A stretch of 64,000 nucleotides of DNA, taken from contig SHYX01000027.1 of assembly GCA_009692585.1 (NCBI GenBank), forward strand, positions 1 through 64,000. The letters run 5' to 3'. Under the pieces are notes generated by a model that did not search any database, was not told the origin of the DNA, and saw nothing but the letters and a program-made list of their open reading frames with translations. Shown here piece after piece: positions 31,079-39,242 of the stretch. Source of the stretch: Myxococcales bacterium. GTDB taxonomy: Bacteria; Myxococcota; UBA796; SXON01. Position numbers and translations under genes: made by a program. Numbering within the stretch: the stretch's first letter is position 1; each line of letters begins with the position of its first letter.

Positions 31079-32385
31079 CTCCGCTCCAGGTGTTCGAGCA
31101 AGGCCATGCGTAGCGGCGCCGGGTCCCCGTCGCCGGTCATCCGCAGCGTCACCCCGTCCAAGGGCGCCACCCGCAAGAGCGCCGGAAACCACGGGTTCTC
31201 CACACTGGCACCCTCCACGGTGAGCCGGGCCGAATACCCCCGGGCGCTGAGCAGGCGCAGCCCCCCTTCGCTCACAACGGTGTCACGCAGCGGTTGCGCT
31301 TCGCCGCGAAGCGTGGGCGCGAACGAGCGACCGTCCCCGTAGATCGCCGCCGGAACGCCGGCGATCTCCAACAGCGTCGGCGCCACGTCCACGAGCCCCA
31401 CGAGGCCGGTGACGCGGCGCCCGGCCGCTCCGCCGGGAGGGCGCACCATCAGCGGCACCCGGGTCACCTCGTCGTCGAGGGACCCTCGGTGGCCGAATTG
31501 GCCTTTCTCGCCGAGCATTTCGCCGTGGTCGGCCAGGACCACCACGGTGATGTCGTCGAGCAGCCCGCGCGCGTCGAGGCTGACCATGAACCGGCCAAAA
31601 CAGGCGTCGGCCCAAGCGACCGACCCGTCGTAGAGTCCGCCGATGTGGGCCACGTCGTCGGGGGAGAGCAACTCGGCCGCGGGCTCCACCTCCGCAAGCC
31701 TGCGCCCGCCCTCGAACCGCGGCGCCGACAAGCTCAACAGCTCCATCCGCGCGGGGTCCTCTACGTAGGCGCCGCCCCCGACGTGGGTGGTGCCCCCCAC
31801 CTCCCGGCCAATGCGCGCCCCGAGGGTCTCGGCTCTCGGGGCGGCGAAGGCGTAGCCGAAGGGGCTGGGGCGCAGGTACCGATCGTGGTTGTCGTAGGTG
31901 TGCACGAACAGAAAAAATGGAGCGTCGGAGGTGCGAGTGTCCAACCACCGAAGGGCGAGCGCCCCAGTCTCGCGTAACGAACCCCAACTCGACCCGTCGT
32001 CGTAGCTCGAAAAACCCACGTCGAGGCCGAAACCTGCCGAGAGATGACCGCCCGCCACCAAGGCGGCCGTGTCCCAGCCGGCGCCCTGGAGCGCCGAAGC
32101 CAGGGTGACGGTGCCGACAGGCAGGCGAAAGTTTGCGTCCAAGGTCGATAACCGGCTCGGGTAACGGCTCGTGAACAACGCGGCGTGGCTGAACAGGGTC
32201 TCGTTGGATTGGGCGAACGCCCGATCGAAAGACACGGACTCCGCTGCAAAACGATCCAGGTTCGGGGTGAGGGAAGCCTCACTGCCGTAGACCCCGAGCC
32301 GATCGGCTCGTAAGGTGTCGAAGCTCACCAGGAGGATTCCGCCGGGGCTGGGGGCACACGCCAGGGCGAGCCAGAGGGGGGACAC
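31075..32385 (-). CDS. Sulfatase / alkaline-phosphatase superfamily lipoprotein
   Basis: Predicted lipid-anchored hydrolase of 436 residues acting on sulfate or phosphate esters outside the inner membrane. The GTG at 32385 gives a lipoprotein signal (MSPLWLALACAPSPGG, lipobox LALAC-type). Metal-binding motifs are present: VSFDTLRADRLGVYG, the nucleophile region SNETLFSHAALFTSRYPSR with Ser rather than the formylglycine Cys, and the late metal site VVLADHGEMLGEKGQFGH. The family often needs no maturation enzyme when Ser or Thr serves as nucleophile. A good -10 (TATACT, minus strand, 32394-32399) lies close to the start. It heads an operon with the EF-hand and small lipoprotein genes. Confidence 0.82.
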   Translation of the reverse strand: MSPLWLALACAPSPGGILLVSFDTLRADRLGVYGSEASLTPNLDRFAAESVSFDRAFAQSNETLFSHAALFTSRYPSRLSTLDANFRLPVGTVTLASALQGAGWDTAALVAGGHLSAGFGLDVGFSSYDDGSSWGSLRETGALALRWLDTRTSDAPFFLFVHTYDNHDRYLRPSPFGYAFAAPRAETLGARIGREVGGTTHVGGGAYVEDPARMELLSLSAPRFEGGRRLAEVEPAAELLSPDDVAHIGGLYDGSVAWADACFGRFMVSLDARGLLDDITVVVLADHGEMLGEKGQFGHRGSLDDEVTRVPLMVRPPGGAAGRRVTGLVGLVDVAPTLLEIAGVPAAIYGDGRSFAPTLRGEAQPLRDTVVSEGGLRLLSARGYSARLTVEGASVENPWFPALLRVAPLDGVTLRMTGDGDPAPLRMALLEHLERR

Positions 32386-32464
32386 GGGGGCGAGTATAGT
32401 CGGCGCAGAGCATCGGGATGGGCGCAGCGCGGAACGAACCGTCCCACGCGGAGTGCCGTGGGCT

Positions 32465-32527
32465 GGTTGGAGGCCGAAGGGGATGGCGCGGTAGTAGGGG
32501 GGCGAGGGCGCGAGCCCTCTCCCCCCG
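32465..32527 (+). repeat. Dispersed repeat R2, copy A
   Basis: Contains GGTTGGAGGCC, GGATGGCGCGGTAG and GCGAGCCCTCTCCCCCCG in order; the same three blocks occur on the minus strand at 47284-47343. Positions 32497-32526 form a strong hairpin (a G-run plus GAGGGC pairing with GCCCTC and a C-run around a GCGA loop). It sits between the divergent sulfatase gene and alanine dehydrogenase gene, 13 bp before the latter's ATG. Confidence 0.75.
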
Positions 32528-32540
32528 TTAGGCGCTTCCG

Positions 32541-33479
32541 ATGCGCATCGCTGTCCCCCGCGAGACCTTTGCCGGCGAAGGCCGCGTGGCCGCGTCACCG
32601 TCGGCGGTCCGCGCGTTGGTCCACGCGGGACACGACGTCTGGATCGAGCAGGGAGCCGGCGCCGCGAGCGGGTTCTCGGACGACGAGTACATCCGCGCCG
32701 GGGGGCAGATCGCGCCCACCGCGGAAGAATGCTTCGACCACGCCCAGCTCATCTGGAAGGTCCTGCGCCCCTCCGCGCACGAAACGAGCCTGCTGCGCCC
32801 GGACCAGAAGGTGGCGGCTTCGTTCCACGCCGGGCCCGCTCCCGAGGGCTACTCCCCGCTGGCACTGGAGCTGGCGCGCACCGCTACCGGGCACGCACCG
32901 GTGTTGGCCGCGATGTCCGAGATCGCGGGGCGCCTCGCCGTCGACGCCGCCACCGTCGCCCTCGCCGCGCCGAGCGGGGGGCGCGGCGTCCTGCTGGGCG
33001 GCGTCGCGGGCGTGGCGCCGGCGCGGGTGGTGGTCCTCGGCGCCGGGGTCGCGGGACGAGCGGCGGCCCGGCTCGCCGCCGCGGTCGGCGCCGACGTCGA
33101 GGTGCTCGACACCGACGTGGAGCGCCTCCGCGGCCTGGGCGTGCGCACCCTCTGGGCCACGGCGCACCACATCGAGCGCGCGTTGGTGCACGCCGATGTG
33201 GTCATCGCCGCCGTCCGAGACGAAGCCGGCCGCGCGCCGCGGCTGGCCACCCGCGCCCACCTCTGCCTGATGCAGCCCGGCGCGGTCGTCGTCGACCTTT
33301 CCATCACCGACGGCGGCGCCTTCGAGAGCACGCCGAAGACGACCCTGGCCGCGCCCGCGGTGCTGGTGGATGGGATCGTCCACATCGGGGTGCCGAACTT
33401 CGCCGGCGGGGTGCCGCGGACGTCGAGCCTGGCCCTGTCGCAGGCAGCGCTCCCCTTTGTGCTGGCGGCGGCGGGGTAG
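32541..33479 (+). CDS. Alanine dehydrogenase / transhydrogenase-alpha-like protein
   Basis: NAD(P)-binding oxidoreductase of the alanine dehydrogenase and PntA family, 312 residues. The N-terminal signature MRIAVPRETFAGEGRVAASP corresponds to the substrate-binding start (IGVPKE...ENRVALTP in typical enzymes), and the Rossmann fold is RVVVLGAGVAGRAAARLAAA, with an acidic residue (LDTDVERL) at the end of the second strand that favours NAD. The Lys in LIWKVLRPSAHE corresponds to the conserved substrate-region Lys. The protein is about 50 residues shorter than usual alanine dehydrogenases, mainly at the C-terminus, so specificity is uncertain. R2 lies just upstream and R1 just downstream. Confidence 0.75.
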   Translation: MRIAVPRETFAGEGRVAASPSAVRALVHAGHDVWIEQGAGAASGFSDDEYIRAGGQIAPTAEECFDHAQLIWKVLRPSAHETSLLRPDQKVAASFHAGPAPEGYSPLALELARTATGHAPVLAAMSEIAGRLAVDAATVALAAPSGGRGVLLGGVAGVAPARVVVLGAGVAGRAAARLAAAVGADVEVLDTDVERLRGLGVRTLWATAHHIERALVHADVVIAAVRDEAGRAPRLATRAHLCLMQPGAVVVDLSITDGGAFESTPKTTLAAPAVLVDGIVHIGVPNFAGGVPRTSSLALSQAALPFVLAAAG

Positions 33480-33486
33480 GCCGGCA

Positions 33487-33526
33487 CTGGCTCGCGACGC
33501 CCCCCCCGGCCACCGGGAGGGGGAAC
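33487..33526 (+). repeat. Dispersed repeat R1, copy 2
   Basis: Same core as copies 1 and 3, with a longer C-run (eight versus six). It almost fills the 49-bp gap between two convergent genes (alanine dehydrogenase ends at 33479, the minus-strand gene ends at 33529), the position expected of a bidirectional terminator. Confidence 0.78.
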
Positions 33527-33528
33527 CA

Positions 33529-34767
33529 CTACTTCTCCGGCCCGCCTTCCCCACCCTTGTTCTGCGCCTTCTGCCGCACCAGCTTCTCCGCCATCGAAAA
33601 CAGCACGCTGGAGACGTTTCGGTTGCGGGCCAGACCTTCGAGGTCCCGCTTCTGGAGCTGGGCGACGAGCGGAACGGCTACGCTCGGCGGCGTACGCGGG
33701 TTGTTGACCAGCGCCACCTTCACCGGGTACTTCCGCATGAACTCGCGGTTCGCCGCGATCTCGCGCAGCACGTCCATCGCCAGGTTGCGATTTCCGGCGG
33801 CGTGCAGCGCCTCGTTCTCGGTGAGCCGGCCCGATTTGACGACCGCCAGCGCCACCTGTTTGTTGCGGTCGCGGATCAGGATGCCACGGGTTTCCTTGTT
33901 GCCGAGGTAGGCCAACTTGATCTTCTTCCCCGGCGGCATCAGGGAGATGCGCTTCTCGATGCTGACGCGCATTTCCGGGGGCGCGTCCGACGAGCCCTCG
34001 TCCAGCAGATCGAGGGCGAAGTCATCGTCACTGGCGAAGTTGAACTGGAAGACCTGCCCGGTGCGACGCGTCGGCACCGGCTCGGAGCTGAAGGCCCGAA
34101 GCGCCTGGCGGGCCGTGAGCACCGGCGAGGTCTTACCGGCCAACGCGGCCTCGATCTCGGCGTCAAGGTCGAAGGTGGCGGGTGGTGGAGGCGGTGGAGG
34201 CGGTTCGGGGGCGGCGATGGGCGCTGTCGGCGTGCCCCGCCCCCGCACGGCGGGCAGATCAGGCAACACGCGCTCCATGCGCAGAAACGAAATCGCCCGC
34301 TCCAACGGCGCGACGCCGGTGTTGGGGTTGGCGTGCAGCGCGACGACGACGTCGGGCGTGATGAGCAGCCGCTCGTGGTCATCGCACATCGCCTCGGCGA
34401 GGAGACGGCCGGCGCGCGCCGCCAACATCATCGCGGTGCGGTCGTTGAGATTCCGATGGTGGGCGAGCAGGCCGTCCAACCCGGGCTCGGGGCGGAACTC
34501 GGCGATGAACTCCAAGACCTTGGTGTGCGTCCGGAAGTTGATCCCCGCAGGCACGTCGGGCAACGACCGGAGCGTGGCCACCGCGGTGTCGCGAATGGTC
34601 GCGTCTCCCGTTGCCGCGCTCACGTAGAGGATCGCCAGCTGCACCTCCCAACCGGCCGGCAACATCCCTCGCGCCCCCGCCAGCCGCGCGACCATCGACG
34701 CGCCGGGCGCGACCTGCTCACGGAGGTTTGGAGGAATACCAAGCTTATCCCAGGGAATATCCGTCAT
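33529..34767 (-). CDS. Conserved-looking cytoplasmic protein, unknown function
   Basis: A 412-residue protein whose start overlaps the coaX stop (ATGA). The N-terminal 170 residues are helical and repeat-like (for example RDTAVATLRSLPDVP), followed by a Pro-rich linker (APEPPPPPPPP) and an acidic segment. The C-terminal 140 residues are the best defined part: EKRISLMPPGKKIKLAYLGN, AGNRNLAMDVLREIAANREF and KYPVKVALVNNPRTPPSVAV, a HEAT/ARM-like series of short helices repeating the theme of an Asn-Arg-Asn turn. I recognise this C-terminal style from deltaproteobacterial hypothetical proteins but know no function. No signal or membrane segment is present. Confidence 0.7.
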   Translation of the reverse strand: MTDIPWDKLGIPPNLREQVAPGASMVARLAGARGMLPAGWEVQLAILYVSAATGDATIRDTAVATLRSLPDVPAGINFRTHTKVLEFIAEFRPEPGLDGLLAHHRNLNDRTAMMLAARAGRLLAEAMCDDHERLLITPDVVVALHANPNTGVAPLERAISFLRMERVLPDLPAVRGRGTPTAPIAAPEPPPPPPPPATFDLDAEIEAALAGKTSPVLTARQALRAFSSEPVPTRRTGQVFQFNFASDDDFALDLLDEGSSDAPPEMRVSIEKRISLMPPGKKIKLAYLGNKETRGILIRDRNKQVALAVVKSGRLTENEALHAAGNRNLAMDVLREIAANREFMRKYPVKVALVNNPRTPPSVAVPLVAQLQKRDLEGLARNRNVSSVLFSMAEKLVRQKAQNKGGEGGPEK

Positions 34768-35504
34768 GCCCACAGCTCCCAGGCGCGGCGCAGGCCACGC
34801 AACGTCAATGCCGGCTCCACTCTATCGACCCCGGGGCAGAGCGGCGCCAGAAGTGGCGCAAGACCCCCGGTCGCCACCACCCAGGCGGGCGCGCCCAACT
34901 CGCCCTTGATCCGCGCCAAGAGCCCCTCGACCAACCCCGCATACCCGAAGACGGCGCCCGACTGCATCGCCGAGAGGGTGTCGGTGCCGATCGCCGCGAC
35001 CGGCGCGCGGAGGGGCACCCGCGGAAGCCGCGCCGTGGTCGCCACCAACGCATCAAGCGCCGTGCCCGCCCCCGGAGCGATCGCACCTCCGCAGAACGTC
35101 CCGCTCGCGTCCACCACGTCGAAGGTGGTCGCCGTGCCGAGGTCCACCACGATGCACGGCGCCGGACCCAGGCTCAGCGCCCCCAGGGTGTTGAGCACCC
35201 GGTCCGCCCCAATTGCGGCGCGGTCGTGGAGACGGATGGGCAGCCCTGGAATGTTGTTCCCGTCGATGTTGCGGAAGGGGACGCCCAGCCTGGCAGCGAC
35301 GTCGGCCCACCGCGGGATCGCCGCCGGGACCACCGCCCCGAGCACCAGGCCCTCAATCGGACCGTCCCCCGCCAGGGCCGCGACCACCCACTCGCCCCAG
35401 TCCTGGTCGTCGTGAGTAGATGTCCGGACGGTCCTCGACAAGACGCTGCCCCGCCACAGCCCCAGCTCGGTCTTGGAGTTGCCGACATCGACGGTGACGA
35501 GCAT
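34764..35504 (-). CDS. coaX: Type III pantothenate kinase
   Basis: Phosphorylates pantothenate, the first step of coenzyme A synthesis. The 246-residue protein has the ASKHA-fold motifs of CoaX: MLVTVDVGNSKTELGLW (phosphate 1), GADRVLNTLGA, IVVDLGTATTFDVVD (phosphate 2) and the adenosine region VVATGGLAPLL. The catalytic Asp lies in the DVGN and GADR segments. It overlaps the following gene by four bases. It is the only coenzyme A gene in view. Confidence 0.93.
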   Translation of the reverse strand: MLVTVDVGNSKTELGLWRGSVLSRTVRTSTHDDQDWGEWVVAALAGDGPIEGLVLGAVVPAAIPRWADVAARLGVPFRNIDGNNIPGLPIRLHDRAAIGADRVLNTLGALSLGPAPCIVVDLGTATTFDVVDASGTFCGGAIAPGAGTALDALVATTARLPRVPLRAPVAAIGTDTLSAMQSGAVFGYAGLVEGLLARIKGELGAPAWVVATGGLAPLLAPLCPGVDRVEPALTLRGLRRAWELWA

Positions 35505-35578
35505 CGATCACAGTCTATCGCCTGGGATCCCGCCCGACGGTGTTCGACGACGCCACCCAGCGGATCATCCCCTCCACC

Positions 35579-35822
35579 GTGGTCGCGACGGTCTACCTGT
35601 TTCGGTATGGGGAGGTCGAGACCGGACGTGCCGTCCCAGCCCTGGTCCCCGGTCCCCGGTCACGGCTTGCCGTCGAAACCCGCAAGCAGCGAACTAGCCA
35701 TGATACCGGAGTACTTCAGCTACAGATTGGGGTAACTCTTGGAGGCGGCCCGACGGTTCTTGTCCACGCACGGCCGCCCGGATCGGGTGATCAGCTCCGA
35801 CCTGAGCCGCTGCCGAGACCCA
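35579..35822 (+). pseudogene. Remnant of a histidine-phosphatase (phosphoglycerate-mutase-like) gene
   Basis: From a GTG at 35579 the frame reads VATVYLFRYGEVETG, which is the N-terminal strand and catalytic motif of the histidine phosphatase family with the catalytic RHG changed to RYG (CAT to TAT type change). After unrelated sequence, a different frame from 35737 reads LLEAARRFLSTHGRPDRVISSDLSRCRD, the family's second conserved block (SSDLxRxxxT). The intervening D-PLT-G block is unrecognisable, an in-frame TAA separates the parts, and the C-terminal half with the second catalytic His is missing. I read this as a decayed gene. It is downstream of divergent coaX. Confidence 0.55.
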
Positions 35823-35888
35823 CGTTCTGCTGACGGAGTCCGGCGCGGGGTGGAGTGTCTCGGCGCCTGATGGCGGCACCGGCCGGCC

Positions 35889-35928
35889 GGTTCCCCCTCC
35901 CGGTGGCCGGGGAGCGTCGCGAGCCAGG
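35889..35928 (-). repeat. Dispersed repeat R1, copy 3
   Basis: Minus-strand copy of R1; one C in the C-run is replaced by T. It begins 5 bp beyond the stop of the minus-strand gene ending at 35934, so its orientation relative to the nearest gene is opposite to that of copy 1, yet the position just after a stop is the same. Confidence 0.78.
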
Positions 35929-35933
35929 ACCCG

Positions 35934-37028
35934 TCAGCCGGCTTCCCCGAGTCGCTCTGCCACCATCTGGAGCATCCCGACGATGCCGTGGTGTGGGATC
36001 ATCAGCGCCGCGGGGAAGTTGGCGCTGACACCGTGATCGAGCTCGGTGGCCCCCCAGACGATCACCAGATCGGCGACGATGGGAGGGGTGCGCAGCTGGT
36101 CGCCCCCGAGGAAGCACAGGTCGAGTCGGCGGTCCAGGCCCTCCCGGAGCTGCTTCCGGTGGGGCGGCGTGCCGCCGACGAAGACGATCCGGCGCTTCCC
36201 CGCCACCAGACACGCCGTGGAGAACCGGGCGAGGGCGCTGCGAAGGGCGCTGTGCTCGCGCGACTCGCTGCGCTCGCCCGGGACCCGCACCACGGCGCGC
36301 CCGGGGGGCCCCTGCTCGCCCTCCGCAAGCAGGATGAGTCGCTCGTCCAGAAAGGCCGTCATCTCTGCGCGGCGCGACACGACAAGCCCGCCGAGGATCG
36401 GCAGGAAGCGGCCGTCCTCAAGCAGCGCGTCGAGCGCCGCGGTCATCTCGACCTCGCTGCGCAGTCCGCGTTCGACCAGGAGGGTACGCAGCTCGCCGGT
36501 GGCGCGCTCGCTCGCGCGGTCGCGGAGGGTGCGACCCTCGGCCTCGAGCTCACGCAGACGGGCCGAGATCTCCTCGACGCGCACCACCGCGGCCGTCTCC
36601 CCAGCGGACGCCAGGTGCGCGGCACGCCGCGCGTCGTCCCGCTCGCGTTCGAGCCCGCTCACGCGCGCCGTCAGCGCCTCGTTCTGGCTTTCGAGATGGC
36701 GCAACAGCTCGCTGGGCACCAGCGATGGGCGCGACGACGCCCGCGGGGCCGGCGGATCGAGCCGCCGCACCCCTCGCAGCGCCTCGTGGAGCGCGGCGTC
36801 GTCGTCCACACCGGCCGGAGGGTTTGCCGGACGCGGAGCGGCTCCCGCCGCGCCCGAGCGGGGCGCGCCCTCGACAGCGCCCGGGCCGCGCGGCGGCGTG
36901 CCCGGTGTCGGCGTGCCCGGTGTCGGCGTGCCCGGTGTCGGCGTGGCCCGCGTACGCGGCTGCCCGAGGCGCTGAACCCCTGCGAACGCTTCCGCGAGCG
37001 CGTCGAGGTCCGTCTGTCTGGTGGCCAT
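35934..37028 (-). CDS. DUF2325-like protein with coiled coil and Pro/Thr repeats
   Basis: A 364-residue cytoplasmic protein starting at MATRQTDLDAL. A Pro/Thr/Gly linker with repeated PTPGT (residues about 29-50) is encoded by a 15-bp minisatellite. Residues about 105-165 form a charged coiled coil (HLESQNEALTARVSGLERER). The C-terminal 95 residues resemble DUF2325: RRIVFVGGTPPHRKQLREGL, then LCFLGGD, IVADLVIVWGATELDHGVS and a final His-containing helix (MIPHHGIVGMLQ). DUF2325 proteins are uncharacterised and look nucleotide- or metal-binding. R1 copy 3 follows the stop. Confidence 0.65.
   Translation of the reverse strand: MATRQTDLDALAEAFAGVQRLGQPRTRATPTPGTPTPGTPTPGTPPRGPGAVEGAPRSGAAGAAPRPANPPAGVDDDAALHEALRGVRRLDPPAPRASSRPSLVPSELLRHLESQNEALTARVSGLERERDDARRAAHLASAGETAAVVRVEEISARLRELEAEGRTLRDRASERATGELRTLLVERGLRSEVEMTAALDALLEDGRFLPILGGLVVSRRAEMTAFLDERLILLAEGEQGPPGRAVVRVPGERSESREHSALRSALARFSTACLVAGKRRIVFVGGTPPHRKQLREGLDRRLDLCFLGGDQLRTPPIVADLVIVWGATELDHGVSANFPAALMIPHHGIVGMLQMVAERLGEAG
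36891..36950. repeat. 15-bp coding minisatellite
   Basis: Three-plus copies of CGGTGTCGGCGTGCC (plus strand), the last with one substitution. On the coding minus strand each unit encodes GTPTP, forming the PTPGT linker. A unit divisible by three keeps the frame. Confidence 0.85.
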
Positions 37029-37045
37029 GGCCCTACCTACCTCGT

Positions 37046-39184
37046 TCACGGGCTCCGCAGCAGCCGGAGCATCTCGTCCAGCGCCGGCCCGAGCGTGCCC
37101 GCGTTCGGGCGCGCCAGCGTGGCCAGCTCGGTTGCGAGCGCCACGTCGTCGGCGTTGTAGGCATCGACGGCGACCACGTAGAGCGCGTAGATCCCGGCGG
37201 TACCGCGCGGATCGAGTCGGTAGGCCTCCCGTGCGTGCGACGCACGCTCCCTCAGGTCGGCCCCGGCGGTCTCCGCCTGCGCGCCGTGACAGCGCGCCCC
37301 GACGTCGCCGAGGCCAGCCTTCTCGGCCACGCGCGTGCACTCGGTCAGCCGCGCGCCGAGATCGGGCACCTTCTGGGTCACCGACGCCATCACCGCCGCC
37401 CCATAGGCGCGGGCGTACAACTCCGGGTCCTCCACCGCGGCCGTCTCCACGACCAGGGCCTGCCAGCTGGGCAGCGCCTTCGCCGCGGGCACGGTGACCA
37501 GGGCGTTGTAGCCCGACCACGCCGCCGAGCGCCGCGCGCGGAGGGCGTACTCCACCTCGCCCAGCGTGTCGAAGGTGGTGCGCGCCTCCGCAAAGGCCGC
37601 CTTCGCCTCGTCGAAGCGCCCGGCACCGTACGCGGCCAGCCCCGCGTCGTAGCGCCCCGCCGCCGCGCTGAGCAACTGTTCGCGCTTGACGAGGTCGCCA
37701 AGGCCCGCGTCGGCCGCCAGTTTCGCCAGATCCTGGTCGTGACCGAGCATCACCAGGGCCGCGGCCGCATTCTGCCGGGAGACGCGCGCCAGCGCCGCCG
37801 CGCGCCCGCCCCCCACCGCTTCGGCGGCCGCCGCCGCCTTGGCGAACCCGCCCAGCGCGTCGGGCAATCGTTTCGCTCGCGCGTCGCCGAGGGCGCGGGA
37901 CAGGAGCACGTGAGCGGGGCCCAACTTGTCACCGGCGGCGCGAAAGTAGCCCTCGGCGGCGAGCGCTGCCGTCCCCGCTCCGGCAGGCTCCCCCTGCTGC
38001 CAGGCGCCCGCCAAAGCCGTCGCCGCGCGCGCCGCATCCAGGTTTCGTCCGCGCCCCGCATAGTACGTGGCCGCCTTGCCGAGCGCGACCCTGGCCGTGG
38101 CCAGGTCGCCGCTGCGGCCGGCCAGCACCCCGCCGAGCTCCGCCTGCCGCGCCACGCCCTGCGCGTACTGCATGCCGCCGAGGAGCAGGCCGGCGGCGCC
38201 CTGCTCGGTCCGCGCCCCCGCGAGATCGTCGGCCGCGACCAGGACCAGGCCCAACTCGCAGCGCGCATCCACCTCGACCACCCGGTAGCCGGCCGCATTC
38301 GCGGCGCGGGCGGCCGCGCGCAGCGTGTCCTCGGCCACCGCGATGCGGCCGCCGAGGGACTGGACAAGGCCGAGGTCGACGAGCCCGATCGCGTGCTCCC
38401 GAACGAGCCCCTGCTCTCGCGCACGTTTGACGGCCCCGCCAAGGCGCGTGGCCGCCTCCTCCAAGCGACCCTCGGCGCGTTCGACGGCGGCCAGCTCCAG
38501 CGCGGCCATGATCTCCTGGCGAGGCGTCCGCGCCGCGCTCACCGCGGCCTCCGCCGCCCCGCGGGCAGCGCCGGTCTGCCCCTTGCCCAGGAGCGTACCC
38601 ACGCCAGAGTCGGTGCCAGCCAACGCCGCGACCAGCCCGTCCACTTCGCGCGCGGCTGCCGCCAGCGCGGCGTTTCCCTCCGCCTCCGCAAGACTCACCG
38701 CCGCCCTGCCCTCCGCCGTCGCCGCGCCCGCTTCGCCAAGGTCGACGTAGGCGAGCGCGAGATTCACGCCGGCCCTTGCCTCGCTGCCTTTGCGTCCCGC
38801 CTTCTTGGCCGCCGCCTTCGATGCCTTGAGCGCGTCGATTCCGGCGAGCACCTGCCCCCCGTCTACCAAGAGGAGACCTTGGACGTTGAGCACAGCCGCG
38901 TCTTTCGGAGCCAAGCGAACCGCGGCGTCGATCGCCCGCTTCGCCGCATTCAGATCACCAAGCTCGTAGCAGGCGACCGCCTCGGCCAGGCGCGCCTGCG
39001 CCCCGCCGCCCGCCTCGGCGAGGGCCTTGTACAACCCCGCCGCCTCCACGAAGCGCCCACCCTTGAGCGCCGCGTCAGCCTGGACCACCGTGTCGGCCGC
39101 GTCGGTCGCGACCGTGATCTCACCGACCTCGACGGTCGCGTCAAGCGCCAACGCCGACCAGACCCACCACAACATCCCCGTCAT
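37046..39184 (-). CDS. Secreted TPR-repeat protein
   Basis: A 712-residue protein built almost entirely of Ala-rich helix pairs in tetratricopeptide style. The ATG at 39184 gives an N-terminal hydrophobic segment (MTGMLWWVWSALALD) that probably directs export. The first clear TPR runs from ADAALKGGRFVEAAGLYKAL to AVACYELGDLNAAKRAIDAAVRL (residues about 30-85); similar pairs continue to the C-terminus (ALATELATLARPNAGTLG). Such proteins usually scaffold complexes in the periplasm. There are only a few Cys and no catalytic motif. It precedes the DUF2325-like gene by 17 bp and probably shares its transcript. Confidence 0.7.
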   Translation of the reverse strand: MTGMLWWVWSALALDATVEVGEITVATDAADTVVQADAALKGGRFVEAAGLYKALAEAGGGAQARLAEAVACYELGDLNAAKRAIDAAVRLAPKDAAVLNVQGLLLVDGGQVLAGIDALKASKAAAKKAGRKGSEARAGVNLALAYVDLGEAGAATAEGRAAVSLAEAEGNAALAAAAREVDGLVAALAGTDSGVGTLLGKGQTGAARGAAEAAVSAARTPRQEIMAALELAAVERAEGRLEEAATRLGGAVKRAREQGLVREHAIGLVDLGLVQSLGGRIAVAEDTLRAAARAANAAGYRVVEVDARCELGLVLVAADDLAGARTEQGAAGLLLGGMQYAQGVARQAELGGVLAGRSGDLATARVALGKAATYYAGRGRNLDAARAATALAGAWQQGEPAGAGTAALAAEGYFRAAGDKLGPAHVLLSRALGDARAKRLPDALGGFAKAAAAAEAVGGGRAAALARVSRQNAAAALVMLGHDQDLAKLAADAGLGDLVKREQLLSAAAGRYDAGLAAYGAGRFDEAKAAFAEARTTFDTLGEVEYALRARRSAAWSGYNALVTVPAAKALPSWQALVVETAAVEDPELYARAYGAAVMASVTQKVPDLGARLTECTRVAEKAGLGDVGARCHGAQAETAGADLRERASHAREAYRLDPRGTAGIYALYVVAVDAYNADDVALATELATLARPNAGTLGPALDEMLRLLRSP

Positions 39185-39242
39185 CGTGCTGCACTCCTCG
39201 TTGAGGTCCGACTCCCGGTTGCCGAGATCGGTTCCCAAGTTG

